From assembly GCA_030696045.1 (NCBI GenBank), contig JAUYNO010000011.1, positions 1 through 64,000 on the forward strand: a stretch of DNA of 64,000 bases, in the 5' to 3' direction. The notes beneath the pieces are model-generated. The model searched no databases, was not told where the DNA came from, and was given only the letters and a program-made list of their open reading frames with translations. Shown one piece after another: positions 41,323 to 51,112 of the stretch (position 1 is its first letter; every line of letters begins with the position of its first letter). The DNA comes from Stagnimonas sp. (lineage in GTDB: Bacteria > Pseudomonadota > Gammaproteobacteria > Nevskiales > Nevskiaceae). The translations under genes were made by a program, and so were the position numbers.

Positions 41323-43433
41323 GCCAACTCCGTGGTCAGCGCCGTGTCGCCGTCCAGGGGCACGCGGATGGTGAAGCAGCTGCCGCTCCCCGGCCAGGAT
41401 TCGACACTGAGGCTGCCGTGGTGCTTGTCGACCACCACCGAGCGGGCAATGGCCAGGCCCTGTCCGGTGCCCTTGCCAACCGCCTTGGTGGTGAAGAAGG
41501 GATCGAAGATCTTGTCGCGGATCGCGTCCGGGATGCCGCCACCGCTGTCCTCGATGTCGATCACCGCCTGCTGGTTCTCGCAGCGCGTGCGCACGGTAAT
41601 CAGGCCGGTGGCGCCGCTGGCCAGGTTGAAGTCGGCGATGGCGTGCGCGGCGTTGACCACGATGTTGAGCACCGCCTGGTTGAGATCGCCCAGGAAGCAG
41701 GGCACCGGCGGCAGCTCGCCCAGTTCGGTCTTCAGCTCGGCGATGTACTTGTACTCGTTGCGGGCGATGGTGAGCGTGCTGAGGATCGCCTGATTGAGAT
41801 CGGCGTGCGCCATTTCCTTCTGGTCGGGGTGGGCGAATTCCTTCATCGAGCGGACGATGGTCGAGACTCTTTGCAGGCCCTCCAGCGAGCGCTCCACGGC
41901 GGTCGGCATGTTGTCGAGCAGGTAGTCCAGGTCGGCGCGCTGCTCGGCCAGCCGAGCCCGGTCCAGCGCGGCGGGCGCCAGCAGGCTGCCCTCGCCGAGG
42001 GCGGCCAGGATGTCGCGGTATTCCTGCACCAGACCGCGCAGGTCGCCGAGGCCGTCACGGATGAAATGGCAGCTGTCGCTGACGAACTGCACCGGGGTGT
42101 TGATCTCGTGCGCGACGCCGGCGGCGAGGCGCCCAACCGATTCCAGCTTTTGCGCTTGGTGCAGCTCGCTGGTGATCCGCAGGCGCTCGGTGATGTCCTC
42201 CAGGGTGCCGACGTAGCCCAGGGTCGCGCCCTGCTCGTCGTGCACGGCGGCCAGTCGCGCGAGCACGTTGCGGGTTTGCCCGTCCGGGGTGCGGAAGCGG
42301 CATTCCCAGGGTCGGTCGTCGGCCTGTTCGCCTAGCTGCCGCCACCAGGCCAGGGTGCCGTCGTAGTCATCCGGATGCAGGGCGCTGATCCAGCCGGAAC
42401 CCAGGTTCCGCTCCGGCGGCAGCCCGGTGATCGCCTGCGCTGCGAGATTGGTGTAGACCACCGCGCCGCTGGCGTCGGTCAGGAAGATGCCCACCGGCGC
42501 GGCGGCCGCCAGGGTGCGGAAGCGCCGCTCGCTGCCGGCGAGTTCGGCGGTGCGCTCCTGCACGCGGCGCTCCAGCGACTGGTTGGCATTGCGCAGCAGG
42601 TTGACGGCATAGGCCACCAGCAGCAGCAGCAGGCCGGCCAGCAGATAGAGCATCCGCCGGTAGTCCTGGGCGCGCTGGATGGCGCCACCCACGGCGGCCT
42701 CATAGGTGTGGCTGAGCTTGCCGAGCGCTGTGGCCACCGGCAGCGCCAGCAATTCCCGCGTCAGCTGGTCCAGCTTCCCGGTGCCGCTGACCAGGGTGTG
42801 CGCATGGGATATCAGGCTGCCGACCGCACCGGCCTGCGGATGGCCGGGATGGCGGGTGAGCCAGTCCTGCAGCCGCCTGGCACTGCTCAGGGCCTCGTCG
42901 TATTCCGTCGTCCGGTCGGAGTTGTCGCTGGTCAGCACCGCCAGCACGGAAGCCGTCAGGGCATGCAGGCTGGTGGCCAGTTCGCGATCGGCCGTATCCG
43001 GGCCCAGCTGCTCCAGCAATTGCTGGATCGCGAACGGCAGATAGTGGCGCGAGTTGGTTACCACGGCGTTCTGCGACTTGAAGCGCTCGAACAGGCGCGT
43101 CCGGTGCGCCAGCAGGCTCTTGGTCTCGGCGCTGCCGTCCAGGATCGCCTGCCGCTCCCCGGCGCCGACCAGGTCCGGTACCCGTGCGAGGGTGTCGAGC
43201 GCTTGTGCCGAATCGCGCTCATTGGCGAGAAAGTCGTCGTAGGTGGATAGCAGCGCGTAGCGCACCCGCAACAGGTCCTTGTTGAAGCCGGCATCCAGCT
43301 GCTTGAGCCCCTGCAGCGCCTCCTGGAACTGCTCGTGATCCCGGTCGTCGAGTCCCTGCCGCGATAGCAAGGCGGCGCCGGCTGCCACCAGCAGCAGGAC
43401 GGTCGCCGCCGTGGCGAGCTTGAGCCGGTTCAT
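41319..43433 (-). CDS. Sensor histidine kinase with DAHL-type sensor and PAS domain
   Basis: The 704-residue protein has a membrane segment at about 8-24, a helical periplasmic region to about 255 that looks like the DAHL sensor ([24 protein letters not shown]), a second membrane segment near 260-285, a PAS domain (300-425, ending in [11 protein letters not shown]), and a histidine kinase core with phosphoacceptor His442 in [14 protein letters not shown], an N box [10 protein letters not shown], and [20 protein letters not shown]. The kinase core is closely similar, without gaps over most of its length, to that of the MHYT kinase two genes upstream, which points to duplication inside the operon. 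Start and stop overlap both neighbours by four bases. Confidence 0.93.
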   Translation of the reverse strand: MNRLKLATAATVLLLVAAGAALLSRQGLDDRDHEQFQEALQGLKQLDAGFNKDLLRVRYALLSTYDDFLANERDSAQALDTLARVPDLVGAGERQAILDGSAETKSLLAHRTRLFERFKSQNAVVTNSRHYLPFAIQQLLEQLGPDTADRELATSLHALTASVLAVLTSDNSDRTTEYDEALSSARRLQDWLTRHPGHPQAGAVGSLISHAHTLVSGTGKLDQLTRELLALPVATALGKLSHTYEAAVGGAIQRAQDYRRMLYLLAGLLLLLVAYAVNLLRNANQSLERRVQERTAELAGSERRFRTLAAAAPVGIFLTDASGAVVYTNLAAQAITGLPPERNLGSGWISALHPDDYDGTLAWWRQLGEQADDRPWECRFRTPDGQTRNVLARLAAVHDEQGATLGYVGTLEDITERLRITSELHQAQKLESVGRLAAGVAHEINTPVQFVSDSCHFIRDGLGDLRGLVQEYRDILAALGEGSLLAPAALDRARLAEQRADLDYLLDNMPTAVERSLEGLQRVSTIVRSMKEFAHPDQKEMAHADLNQAILSTLTIARNEYKYIAELKTELGELPPVPCFLGDLNQAVLNIVVNAAHAIADFNLASGATGLITVRTRCENQQAVIDIEDSGGGIPDAIRDKIFDPFFTTKAVGKGTGQGLAIARSVVVDKHHGSLSVESWPGSGSCFTIRVPLDGDTALTTELA

Positions 43434-44407
43434 GGCGCCTGCCCCGGACGGACGCCGGTGAGGGTCTTCAGGAACCCGACCAGTTCGTCCAGGTCCTGTG
43501 GCGGCAGACTGCGGCCCAGCTGGTACTTGGCCATGATGCCGACGGCTTGTTCGAGGCTCGCGGCCGAGCCGTCGTGGAAATACGGCGCGGTCAGCTCGAC
43601 ATTGCGCAGGCTGGGGACCTTGAACGTGAACCGGTCGGCCTCGTCGCCCGTCAGGTTGTAGCGGCCGTAGTCGGCCTTGCCCACGCCGCCGCGATCCGCG
43701 AAGTAGTCGCCCATGACACCCATGCGCTGAAACATGTTGCCGCCGACATTCACACCCTGGTGGCAGCTGATGCAGCCATAGGCTTTGAACTTGCGGTAGC
43801 CGGATTTCTCGGCCGCGCTCAGCGCCGCGTCCTCACCCCGCAGATAGCGGTCGAAGCGCGAATTCGGAGTGGTCAGCGAGCGCTCGAATTCGGCAATGGC
43901 GTTGCGCACGGCGGCCGGGCTCAGGCCGTCCGGATAGGCCTGGCTGAAGGCCTTGGCGTAACCGGGCGCCCGGCGCAGCTTGGCGATCACCGTGTCCCAG
44001 CTCGAGCCCATCTCGACTGGGGACAGCAGCGGACCGTCCACCTGCTGCTCCAGGGTGTCGGCGCGGCCGTCCCAGAACTGCTTGAAGTTCAGGCCGCTGT
44101 TGAGCACGGTAGGCGCGTTGACGCTGCCCTCGGCGCGGTTGAGGCCCAGCGACCGCGGGCGGTGGTCGGTGCCGCCAGTGGCCAGGGGATGGCAGCTGGC
44201 GCAGGAGACGCTGCCATCGCGCGACAGCAGTGGATCGGCGAACAAGCGGGCGCCCAGGGCGACCTTGGCGGCGTTCAGCGTCGACGCGGCCGGGACGGGG
44301 CGGATCGGCTCGTCGCGGAAGACCGGCGCTTCGGCGTTCGCGGGCGCCGCGCACAGCAGCGCGCACAGCGCGGCGAGCGCCAGCCAGCGCCTGGGGCGCC
44401 GGTTCAT
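43430..44407 (-). CDS. Di-haem cytochrome c peroxidase (CcpA/MauG family)
   Basis: The 325-residue exported protein has a signal peptide (cleavage after ANA) and two c-type haem sites, CASCH (69-73) and CISCH (212-216), plus FKVPSLRNVELTAPYFHDG, typical of bacterial di-haem peroxidases. These reduce hydrogen peroxide to water with electrons from periplasmic cytochromes, or oxidise other proteins in MauG relatives. The ATG at 44407 overlaps the stop of the MHYT kinase by four bases, and its stop overlaps the start of the next kinase by four bases. A peroxidase placed between two kinases in this way is unusual and suggests that it makes or removes the signal they sense. Confidence 0.94.
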   Translation of the reverse strand: MNRRPRRWLALAALCALLCAAPANAEAPVFRDEPIRPVPAASTLNAAKVALGARLFADPLLSRDGSVSCASCHPLATGGTDHRPRSLGLNRAEGSVNAPTVLNSGLNFKQFWDGRADTLEQQVDGPLLSPVEMGSSWDTVIAKLRRAPGYAKAFSQAYPDGLSPAAVRNAIAEFERSLTTPNSRFDRYLRGEDAALSAAEKSGYRKFKAYGCISCHQGVNVGGNMFQRMGVMGDYFADRGGVGKADYGRYNLTGDEADRFTFKVPSLRNVELTAPYFHDGSAASLEQAVGIMAKYQLGRSLPPQDLDELVGFLKTLTGVRPGQAP

Positions 44408-47400
44408 GGCGGGCTCGTCCCGGCGGTCGTGACTGCGGTCGGAGCGCCGGCACCAGCCAGCGGCAGGCGCAGCGTGAAGGTGGTGCCTTGACCGACACAG
44501 GACTTCAGTTCCAGCCGGCCGTGGTGCTTGTCGACCACCACCGAGCGGGTGATAGCCAGGCCCTGTCCGGTGCCCTTGCCAATGCCCTTGGTGGTGAAAA
44601 AGGGATCGAAGATCCGGTCGCGGATTTTTTCCGGAATGCCGCCGCCGTTGTCCTCGACTTCGATCACCGCCTCGTCGCCCTGCTGGTAGGTGCGCACCGT
44701 TATCAGGCCCTTGCTGTCGCCGCCTCGCACCCGCTCCTCGATGGCATGCGCGGAATTGACCACCAGGTTGAGCACCGCCTGGTTGAGGTCGCCCAGGTAG
44801 CAGGGCACCAGCGGCAGCTCGCCCAGTTCGGTATGGAGGTCGGCGACATATTTGTACTCGTTGCGGGCGATGACCAGGGTGCTGGAGATCGCCCGGTTGA
44901 GATCGGCGTGGGACTGCTCCTTCTGGTCTGGATGGGCGAAATCCTTCATGGACCGGACTATGGTCGAAACCCTTTGCAGGCCCTCCAGCGAGCGGTCCAT
45001 GGCCCCCGGCAGGTTCTCCAGCAGGTAGCTCAGGTCGGCCTGCTGTTCTTCGCGGCGGATCGCCTCCAGCGCGGCCTTGGCGTCCAGGCTGCCGGCGGCC
45101 AGGGCCTCCAGGGTCCGGCGGTATCCGGCCACCAGGCCGTCGAGGTCCTTGAGGCCGTCGCGGACGAAGTGGCAGCAGTCGTTGACGAACTGCACCGGCG
45201 AGTTGATCTCGTGGGCGATGCCGGCCGCCAGCCGGCCCACCGACTCCAGCTTCTGCGTCTGCTGCCGCTCGGCCTCGGCGCGCTTGCGCTCGGTGACGTC
45301 GCTGATGGTCAGTACCGCCAGGATCGGCCGGCCCTCGTCGTCCTTGACGCGGGTGCCGCTGTAGCTGAATACCCGCATGCCGATGTGGCCATCGTAGCGG
45401 CGCACGCGCACCTCCAGATTCGCCAGCGCTTCGCCGCGCAACAGGCGCGCCAGTGGCCATTGGTCCAGCGACCAGACGCTGCCGTCCATGGACGACAGCT
45501 CGAAATCGTCCGGAAAGCGCCCCAGGGCCTGCAGGCCCTCCTCGGGGCGGTCGAAGCCGTGCATCTCCGTCGCCGCCTTGTTGAAGTGCAGCAGTTGGCC
45601 GTCGAGGCTGGACACCACCACGCCCTCGTTGAGGTTCTCGACGATGGTGTGCAGCCGCGCCTCGCTGGCGCGCAGCTCGCGCTCGGCCTGCCGGCGCTGG
45701 GTGATGTCCACCACCGAGCTGAGCACCATCAGGCCCTCGCTGCCGTCGATGGGACTGATGCCGATTTCGACCGGAAATTCGCTGCCATCGCGGCGCCTAC
45801 CCAGCAGCTCGCGGACGCCGCACATGGCGCGCGCCGTGGGGTCGCTCAGATAGTTGCCGCGATACCCGGGATGGCAGTCCCGGTAGCGCTCGGGGAGCAG
45901 CACCTCCACCGCTTGCCCGACCAGCTGGTCGCGCCGGTAGTCGAACATTTTCTCGGTCTGCGAATTCACCAGCACGATCTGGCCCTGCTGGTTCACCATG
46001 ATCATGCCGCTGGGGGTGGCCTCCACCACACGCCGGAAGCGCTCCTCGTTCTGGCTCAGCGCGCGCTCGATCTCGCGGCGCTCGGTGATGTCGTGGCCGG
46101 TGGCGTAGAAGCCGTCGCCCTCGGCGCGCGGCGTGGCGGTCCAGACCAAGTTCCGGTACGAGCCATCGGCGCAGAGGGCGCGGTTCTCCACGGTCACCTC
46201 CGGCTGGCCGTCGGCCAGCTTGCGCACGGCCGCTTCTACGGCCGGCCGGTCATCGGGATGTACGAACTCGATGAACGGACGCGTCATCAGGTAGCTGTGC
46301 GGGAAGCCCAGGACCCGCTCCCACATCGGGTTCAGGCGCTTGAAGCGACCGTCGAAACCGGCGACCAGGAGCAGGCTCAGGGATTGCCGGAAAAAGCGCA
46401 GGCTTTCGTCCTCGGCGCGTTGCCGATCCGCCATCTCCCGCTCAAGGGCCTGGGTGCGTTCGCTGACCTTCCAGTGCATCGCGCCAAAAGTGCGGGACAG
46501 CCGGGATATCTCATCGTCGCCCTGCAGGTCATGGCCGAAGTCGTAGTCGGCGTCGCCGAAGCGCCGGGTGCGCTCCTCCAGGCGCAGCAGATTGGTGATC
46601 TTGCGCCGGGTGACCAGGTAGTTGGCACCGAAGGACAGCATCAGCGCCAGGAACGCCAGCATCATCGCGACCAGGTAAAGGTCAATCCGCCGACTGGCTT
46701 GTTCGATGGCCCGGTTGGTACGGATATCGAGGGCGCTCTTGAGCTTGCGCAAGGGTGCCGTGATGCGCACCTTGTGCTCGGCGTAGGCTTGGTCGAACAG
46801 CAGTTGCCGGGCAAGCCCCGGGTCGGGCTGGCCCTGGATGCTGAATTGACCGTTCGGGTCCTGGAACCGACCCTTGACGGCGTTGAGCGCGAGCAGCTCG
46901 GTCCGCTGCAACTGCTCGGCGGCGCGCTCCGCCATGTCTATCAGCACCAGCTCATCCGGAGTCAGTTGCAGGCGACGGGCGCGCAGCCGCACGGAGACCG
47001 GTTCGGAGTCGACCTGGACCTCGACCTCGACCTCGGCATTGCCATCCGGCCGGGCCGACCGCATCCAGAAATCGCGGCCGAGGTCTCCGGGCGACGGCGT
47101 CTCACCGTTCTGGATCGCCAGGATCTGCCGGTAGATGTGCTCGAATTTCGGGTCGCCGGTGTCGATATAAGCGCGGATCGCCCGCGTCAGGTCGTTCGAG
47201 GATTCGATCACTTCGTCGGTGATCAGATGAGCCTCGTGGCGCCGTTGCGCGGCCTCGGTCGGTATGTCCTCCTCGAGGAACAGCAGGATGGCCAGCATGG
47301 CCACCAGGCTCAGCAGGCCGCCGTTCACGAGGTAGGAAATCTGGCTCCAGCGGCGGATCGAAATGTCGTCGCGCCGCGCCAGCCGCTGGTTGATCGCCGA

Positions 47401-48102
47401 CACCACCGGCACCGCGACCAGCAGCAGCAGGCAGCTCAGCGCCACGGTGGCGGCCAGCCAGCGGTTGTCGACGTTAAGCGGGTTGCCCCGGCAATAGGTG
47501 TTGCTGGCGAAGGATGTCGCTGCCATGCCGGTGTAGTGCATGCCCCAGATGGCGAAGCCCATGAGCAGCGCGCTGCCGCCCCGCTTCCAGCCGATGCCGG
47601 CACCGGCGTCCGATTTCAGCTGGAAACAGAGCCACATGGCGGCGCCGGAGGCGAGCACGGCGATCAGGATCGACAGCAGCAGCAGCCCCGGCTGATAGCT
47701 CGGCCCCGGCGTGATCTCCAGCGCCGCCATGCCGGTGTAGTGCATCAGCGCGACACCGCCACCCATGAACAGCGCGGCCAGGGACAGCTTGCCGAGGCTG
47801 AGCCGATCGGAGCGGATGGTGCGCAGGGCGACATAGGAAGCCATGACCGCGAACAGCAGCGACAGGAAGGTCACCGGACCGCTGTAGGGCAGGGGGATGG
47901 GCAGGCTGAAGGCGAGCATGCCGACGAAGTGCATGGACCAGATGCCGCTGCCCATCGCCACCGCCGCCAGCGGCAGGCCCTGGCGGGGATGGACGCGGTC
48001 CTGGGCCGCGACCCGGGAGCTCAGCTCCAAGGCCAGGTAGGAGGCGAGTACCGCCACCGCGTAGGACAGGGCGACGATCCAGAGGTTGTATTGGCCTTGC
48101 AT
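44404..48102 (-). CDS. Multi-PAS sensor histidine kinase with an MHYT membrane sensor
   Basis: The 1232-residue kinase starts with an MHYT domain of about seven membrane segments carrying three metal-binding motifs, SMHFVGM (56-62), MHYTGM (120-125) and MHYTGM (188-193), proposed in this family to bind copper and sense oxygen, CO or NO. Then come a membrane segment near 265, a periplasmic region to about 465, another membrane segment, a HAMP-like linker, three PAS domains (about 545-930, two ending in DITER/DITQR-like linkers) and a kinase core with His964 ([14 protein letters not shown]). It lies nine bases after the EAL regulator gene and overlaps the peroxidase gene by four. It likely senses gas or redox state at the membrane. 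Confidence 0.93.
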   Translation of the reverse strand: MQGQYNLWIVALSYAVAVLASYLALELSSRVAAQDRVHPRQGLPLAAVAMGSGIWSMHFVGMLAFSLPIPLPYSGPVTFLSLLFAVMASYVALRTIRSDRLSLGKLSLAALFMGGGVALMHYTGMAALEITPGPSYQPGLLLLSILIAVLASGAAMWLCFQLKSDAGAGIGWKRGGSALLMGFAIWGMHYTGMAATSFASNTYCRGNPLNVDNRWLAATVALSCLLLLVAVPVVSAINQRLARRDDISIRRWSQISYLVNGGLLSLVAMLAILLFLEEDIPTEAAQRRHEAHLITDEVIESSNDLTRAIRAYIDTGDPKFEHIYRQILAIQNGETPSPGDLGRDFWMRSARPDGNAEVEVEVQVDSEPVSVRLRARRLQLTPDELVLIDMAERAAEQLQRTELLALNAVKGRFQDPNGQFSIQGQPDPGLARQLLFDQAYAEHKVRITAPLRKLKSALDIRTNRAIEQASRRIDLYLVAMMLAFLALMLSFGANYLVTRRKITNLLRLEERTRRFGDADYDFGHDLQGDDEISRLSRTFGAMHWKVSERTQALEREMADRQRAEDESLRFFRQSLSLLLVAGFDGRFKRLNPMWERVLGFPHSYLMTRPFIEFVHPDDRPAVEAAVRKLADGQPEVTVENRALCADGSYRNLVWTATPRAEGDGFYATGHDITERREIERALSQNEERFRRVVEATPSGMIMVNQQGQIVLVNSQTEKMFDYRRDQLVGQAVEVLLPERYRDCHPGYRGNYLSDPTARAMCGVRELLGRRRDGSEFPVEIGISPIDGSEGLMVLSSVVDITQRRQAERELRASEARLHTIVENLNEGVVVSSLDGQLLHFNKAATEMHGFDRPEEGLQALGRFPDDFELSSMDGSVWSLDQWPLARLLRGEALANLEVRVRRYDGHIGMRVFSYSGTRVKDDEGRPILAVLTISDVTERKRAEAERQQTQKLESVGRLAAGIAHEINSPVQFVNDCCHFVRDGLKDLDGLVAGYRRTLEALAAGSLDAKAALEAIRREEQQADLSYLLENLPGAMDRSLEGLQRVSTIVRSMKDFAHPDQKEQSHADLNRAISSTLVIARNEYKYVADLHTELGELPLVPCYLGDLNQAVLNLVVNSAHAIEERVRGGDSKGLITVRTYQQGDEAVIEVEDNGGGIPEKIRDRIFDPFFTTKGIGKGTGQGLAITRSVVVDKHHGRLELKSCVGQGTTFTLRLPLAGAGAPTAVTTAGTSPP

Positions 48103-48110
48103 GGCGGGGC

Positions 48111-50450
48111 TCAGCGCGCCGATGCCGATGCCGGCGTCGGCGCGGGGAGCTCCAGCCCCCGGCCCTGGCTCAGCAGCCTGGCGAACTCCGCAGCTGGCAG
48201 CCCCTCGCTGAACAGGAAGCCCTGGAACTCGTCGCAGCCCAGCTGGCGCAGCCGCGTCAGCTGCTCGGAGCGCTCCACACCTTCGGCGATGACCTTGAGC
48301 TTGAGCGCGTGCGCCAGCGAGACGATGGCGGTGATGATCGCCAGGCTGTCGGCGCTATCGTCGATGCAGATCACGAACGAGCGATCTATCTTGAGCGCGG
48401 TCAGCGGCAGCCGGGCGAGATAGGTCAGCGAGGAATAGCCGGTGCCGAAATCGTCGATGGCGATCGCTATGCCGAGCTGGCGCAGGCGGCGCAGCTTGCC
48501 GATGGCGTCATCGACCCCGGCCATCAGCACCGATTCGGTGATTTCCAGTTCGATCCCGGCGGCGTCGTCGCCGATGGTGAGCATCACGGTCTCGACGAAA
48601 TCCGGTGCCGACAGCTGCAAGGGCGAGACGTTGACCGCGACCGGCGGCGGCACCAGGCCCTGCTGCCGCCAGTGGCGCCGGTCGGCGATGGCCTGGCGCA
48701 GCGCCCAGCGGCCGACTTCGACGATCAGCCCGGTTTCCTCCAGCACCGGCACGAACAGCGCGGGCGAAATCATGCCGGACTCCGGGCAGCGCCAGCGCAG
48801 CAGTGCCTCGGCACCACAGATGCGGCCTTCGAGCAGTTCGATCTTGGGCTGGTAGTACAAGTGGAACTGTCCGTCCGCCAGCGCCTGGCGCAGGCGCTGT
48901 TCCAGCTTCATCCGCTGGGCGATGGCGGTGCCCAGCTCGCTGCTGTAGACCCGGTAGCGCTGCCCCCCGGTCTTGGCGCTGGCCATTGCCGCCTCGGCGT
49001 TGCACAGCAGGCAGTCCAGGTCATCGCCGTCGTCGGGAAAGAACGACAGCCCGAGCGTGGCGCCCAGCTGCACGGCCCTGCCATCGACCGACAGCGGCGC
49101 CCGCAGCGGATCGAAAAGTTCACCGGCGGGCAGGCCGCGCGGATCGGAGCTGGCGGCAGGAGCGGAGATCAAGACCGCGAACCGGTCGCCGCTGACCCGC
49201 GCCACCCGCTCTGGCGCTTCCGCCAATCGCACCAGCCGTTCGGCGACGGCTTGCAGAATCTGATCACAGCAAGCCCTGCCAAGGGTGTCGTTGAGGTAGC
49301 GGAAGTGCCGCAGGTCCAACAGCATCACGCCCAGGCCTTGGCCGCGCGCGGCCGGCGTCCGCAGCAACTGATTGCCACGATCCAGGAACAGCTCCCGGTT
49401 GGCCAGGCCGGTCAAGGGATCGTGGTGCGACAGGTATTCGAGCTGGTCGTCGCGCGCCAGCAGCAGCTGGGAATGCGCGTGCGCACTGCGCCGACGCTCG
49501 GCGAGGTCGCAGATCAGCGCGGCGGCCGAGCCCAGGACCGCCGCGGCCTGCTCGTCATCGGCGTTCCAGGGCAAGGCGGGCTGCTGGTCGGCGAAGTACA
49601 TCCAGCCATGGCACCGGCTGGTGCCGGAAAACGCCACCGCGAGCAGCCGGCTCACCGGCGGATGAGTGGCTGGCAGGCCGTCCAGACTGCCGTGAACGTC
49701 GTCGGACTGGAAGCTGCGGCTGGCCGTGCCGGTACCTGCCAGCAGGGCGGTGAGCACCGTCGGGGCCTGTCCGCGCAGCGCCGCGAACAGTGCCGGGTCC
49801 AGGCCCTTGGTGATGACCGCCACCGGGCCTTCGACCTCGTCGAGACGACCGAGCGCGGCGTGGCGGCAGCCAAACAGGCCGCAGGCGCTGGTGAAGACTG
49901 CTCGCAGCGCGGCGTCGCAGTCGCCCGGCTCGCGGAGCATCAGATCGCTCAGGACGCGTCGCGCACTTGCCAGTCGGTAGCGGCTGGCCGCTGCCGCCAG
50001 GGCCGCGATCAAGGTCGGCGGCGGGCAGGGCTTGAGCAGGAAGCGGAAAATTCGGCCGTCGTTGATGGAGCGGATCGCGGAGTCGAGATCCGCCTGGCCG
50101 GTGAGCAGGATGCGGGTACTGTCGGGCGCCAGTGCGTGTGCCTGGCGCAGGAACTCGGCACCGTCCATGCCGGGCATGCGCATGTCGGAGATCACCACGG
50201 CAACCTCCTGCTGGCGCAGGATTTCCAGGCCCTCGGCACCGCTGGCGGCGGTCAGCAACTCGCAGTGTCGACGCAGCTGCAGTCGCATGCCGACCAGGAT
50301 GTTGGGCTCGTCGTCGACGCAGAGCACACGCAGGGCCGGCGGCGGTGTCGCCGTCTGGGCTCCTCCAGCGGACGCGTGCTCGATGCCGGCCAAAGCCTGC
50401 TCCAGCCGATTCGACGCCCGATGCTGACGCTTCATGTCGATGATGTCCAC
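48111..50450 (-). CDS. Response regulator with GAF-like, degenerate GGDEF and EAL domains
   Basis: The 779-residue protein has a receiver (Asp89 in ISDMRMPGMDG, FLLKPCPPP), a GAF-like region near 165-320, a GGDEF domain beginning HHDPLTGLANRELFL, and an EAL domain. The GGDEF active site reads SGDRF instead of GGDEF, so it should not make c-di-GMP, though it may bind GTP. The EAL domain keeps GAEALLRW, NVSPLQL, ELEITESVL, DDFGTGYSSL, KIDRSFV and AEGVE, so it should degrade c-di-GMP. It is the first gene of the six-gene operon, giving it a c-di-GMP output. The start may be 50450 or the ATG at 50435. Confidence 0.93.
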   Translation of the reverse strand: MDIIDMKRQHRASNRLEQALAGIEHASAGGAQTATPPPALRVLCVDDEPNILVGMRLQLRRHCELLTAASGAEGLEILRQQEVAVVISDMRMPGMDGAEFLRQAHALAPDSTRILLTGQADLDSAIRSINDGRIFRFLLKPCPPPTLIAALAAAASRYRLASARRVLSDLMLREPGDCDAALRAVFTSACGLFGCRHAALGRLDEVEGPVAVITKGLDPALFAALRGQAPTVLTALLAGTGTASRSFQSDDVHGSLDGLPATHPPVSRLLAVAFSGTSRCHGWMYFADQQPALPWNADDEQAAAVLGSAAALICDLAERRRSAHAHSQLLLARDDQLEYLSHHDPLTGLANRELFLDRGNQLLRTPAARGQGLGVMLLDLRHFRYLNDTLGRACCDQILQAVAERLVRLAEAPERVARVSGDRFAVLISAPAASSDPRGLPAGELFDPLRAPLSVDGRAVQLGATLGLSFFPDDGDDLDCLLCNAEAAMASAKTGGQRYRVYSSELGTAIAQRMKLEQRLRQALADGQFHLYYQPKIELLEGRICGAEALLRWRCPESGMISPALFVPVLEETGLIVEVGRWALRQAIADRRHWRQQGLVPPPVAVNVSPLQLSAPDFVETVMLTIGDDAAGIELEITESVLMAGVDDAIGKLRRLRQLGIAIAIDDFGTGYSSLTYLARLPLTALKIDRSFVICIDDSADSLAIITAIVSLAHALKLKVIAEGVERSEQLTRLRQLGCDEFQGFLFSEGLPAAEFARLLSQGRGLELPAPTPASASAR

Positions 50451-50741
50451 TCCAAGCAGGCCCCCCGGCAGCGGCCGCCGGCCGTTGCCGGGGGCGAAGC
50501 TGCGGGTCCCTGTCCGCGCGGACGGGGTGGTGGCCTGCCGCGCTTACCGCCGTGGCGAGCCATGCCGGTCCGGCAGGTTCCCGGCAGCTAGCGGTTGACG
50601 CGGGATTGCCTTGAGCTTGGAGTCCGCATTGCCCGACATCCGGTCGCGCGGAACCCGGCCGACGGTCGGCGGGTGCTTGGTGGCGTGACGATCAGCGCGT
50701 GGCTGATCCTGCTTGCTGCGTCCTCGCGGGACGGCCAGCTG
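50451..50741. other. Leader region of the signalling operon and gap before the pterin dehydratase gene
   Basis: This 291-base gap lies upstream of the EAL regulator gene and downstream of the pterin dehydratase gene, both minus strand. It contains a strong dyad, CCCCCGGCA (50461-50469) with TGCCGGGGG (50485-50493) and a GC-rich interior, which would form a stable hairpin about 12 bases before the operon's start codon and could influence translation. No gene or known riboswitch was recognised. Confidence 0.5.
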
Positions 50742-51083
50742 CTAGCGATTCAGCAGCGCGTCGATCTTGGCGGCGCAGATGAAATCGTTCTCGGTCAGCC
50801 CGTTCGCGGTGTGGGTCCACCAGGTCATGCTCACGGTCTTGTAGCCGAAGCTGATGTCCGGGTGATGGTCTTCGCGATGGGCGATATAGACCGCCGCGTT
50901 CACGAAGGCAGTGGTGTGGTAGTAGTTCTTGAACTGGAAGGTCGCCACCAGCTTGCGGCCCTCGTCGGCGAACTCCCATTCGCTGCGCAGTTCCTGCTTG
51001 AGCGTCGCGGCCTCGGCGGCGGGTAGCGGCGGGGTCTTGCCCTCGCAGGGGATGCAGCGCTTTTCAGCCAGCTTGCTGGTCAT
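50742..51083 (-). CDS. phhB: Pterin-4a-carbinolamine dehydratase
   Basis: The enzyme dehydrates 4a-hydroxytetrahydrobiopterin, recycling the cofactor of phenylalanine hydroxylase. The 113-residue protein has the family core: LVATFQFKNYYHTTAFVNAAVYIAHREDHHPDISFGYKTV with the active-site EDHHPD and the conserved TWWTHTANGLTENDFICAAKID. The N-terminal CIPCEGKTPPL is typical of the bacterial subgroup. The ATG at 51083 is followed by MTSKLAEKRC. It is on the same strand as the transsulfuration genes, 29 bases after the second. A phenylalanine hydroxylase gene is not in the window. Confidence 0.94.
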   Translation of the reverse strand: MTSKLAEKRCIPCEGKTPPLPAAEAATLKQELRSEWEFADEGRKLVATFQFKNYYHTTAFVNAAVYIAHREDHHPDISFGYKTVSMTWWTHTANGLTENDFICAAKIDALLNR

Positions 51084-51112
51084 GGTTCGGCTCCGGAAGT
51101 TGGGCGCGGAGT

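Noticed and set aside
43430-45460. A 676-codon frame that starts far upstream of the peroxidase
   Set aside because: The first 350 codons overlap the kinase core in another frame and have no domain; the signal peptide and ATGA overlap show the peroxidase starts at 44407.
44230-48423. A 1397-codon open frame on the plus strand, opposite the MHYT kinase gene
   Set aside because: It is the mirror of a high-GC coding region; its product is His/Gln/Arg/Gly-rich without domains, while the minus strand encodes clear MHYT, PAS and kinase domains.
50451-50600. c-di-GMP riboswitch before the EAL regulator gene
   Set aside because: The leader has a strong hairpin, but the conserved GEMM core and tetraloop-receptor elements were not found.
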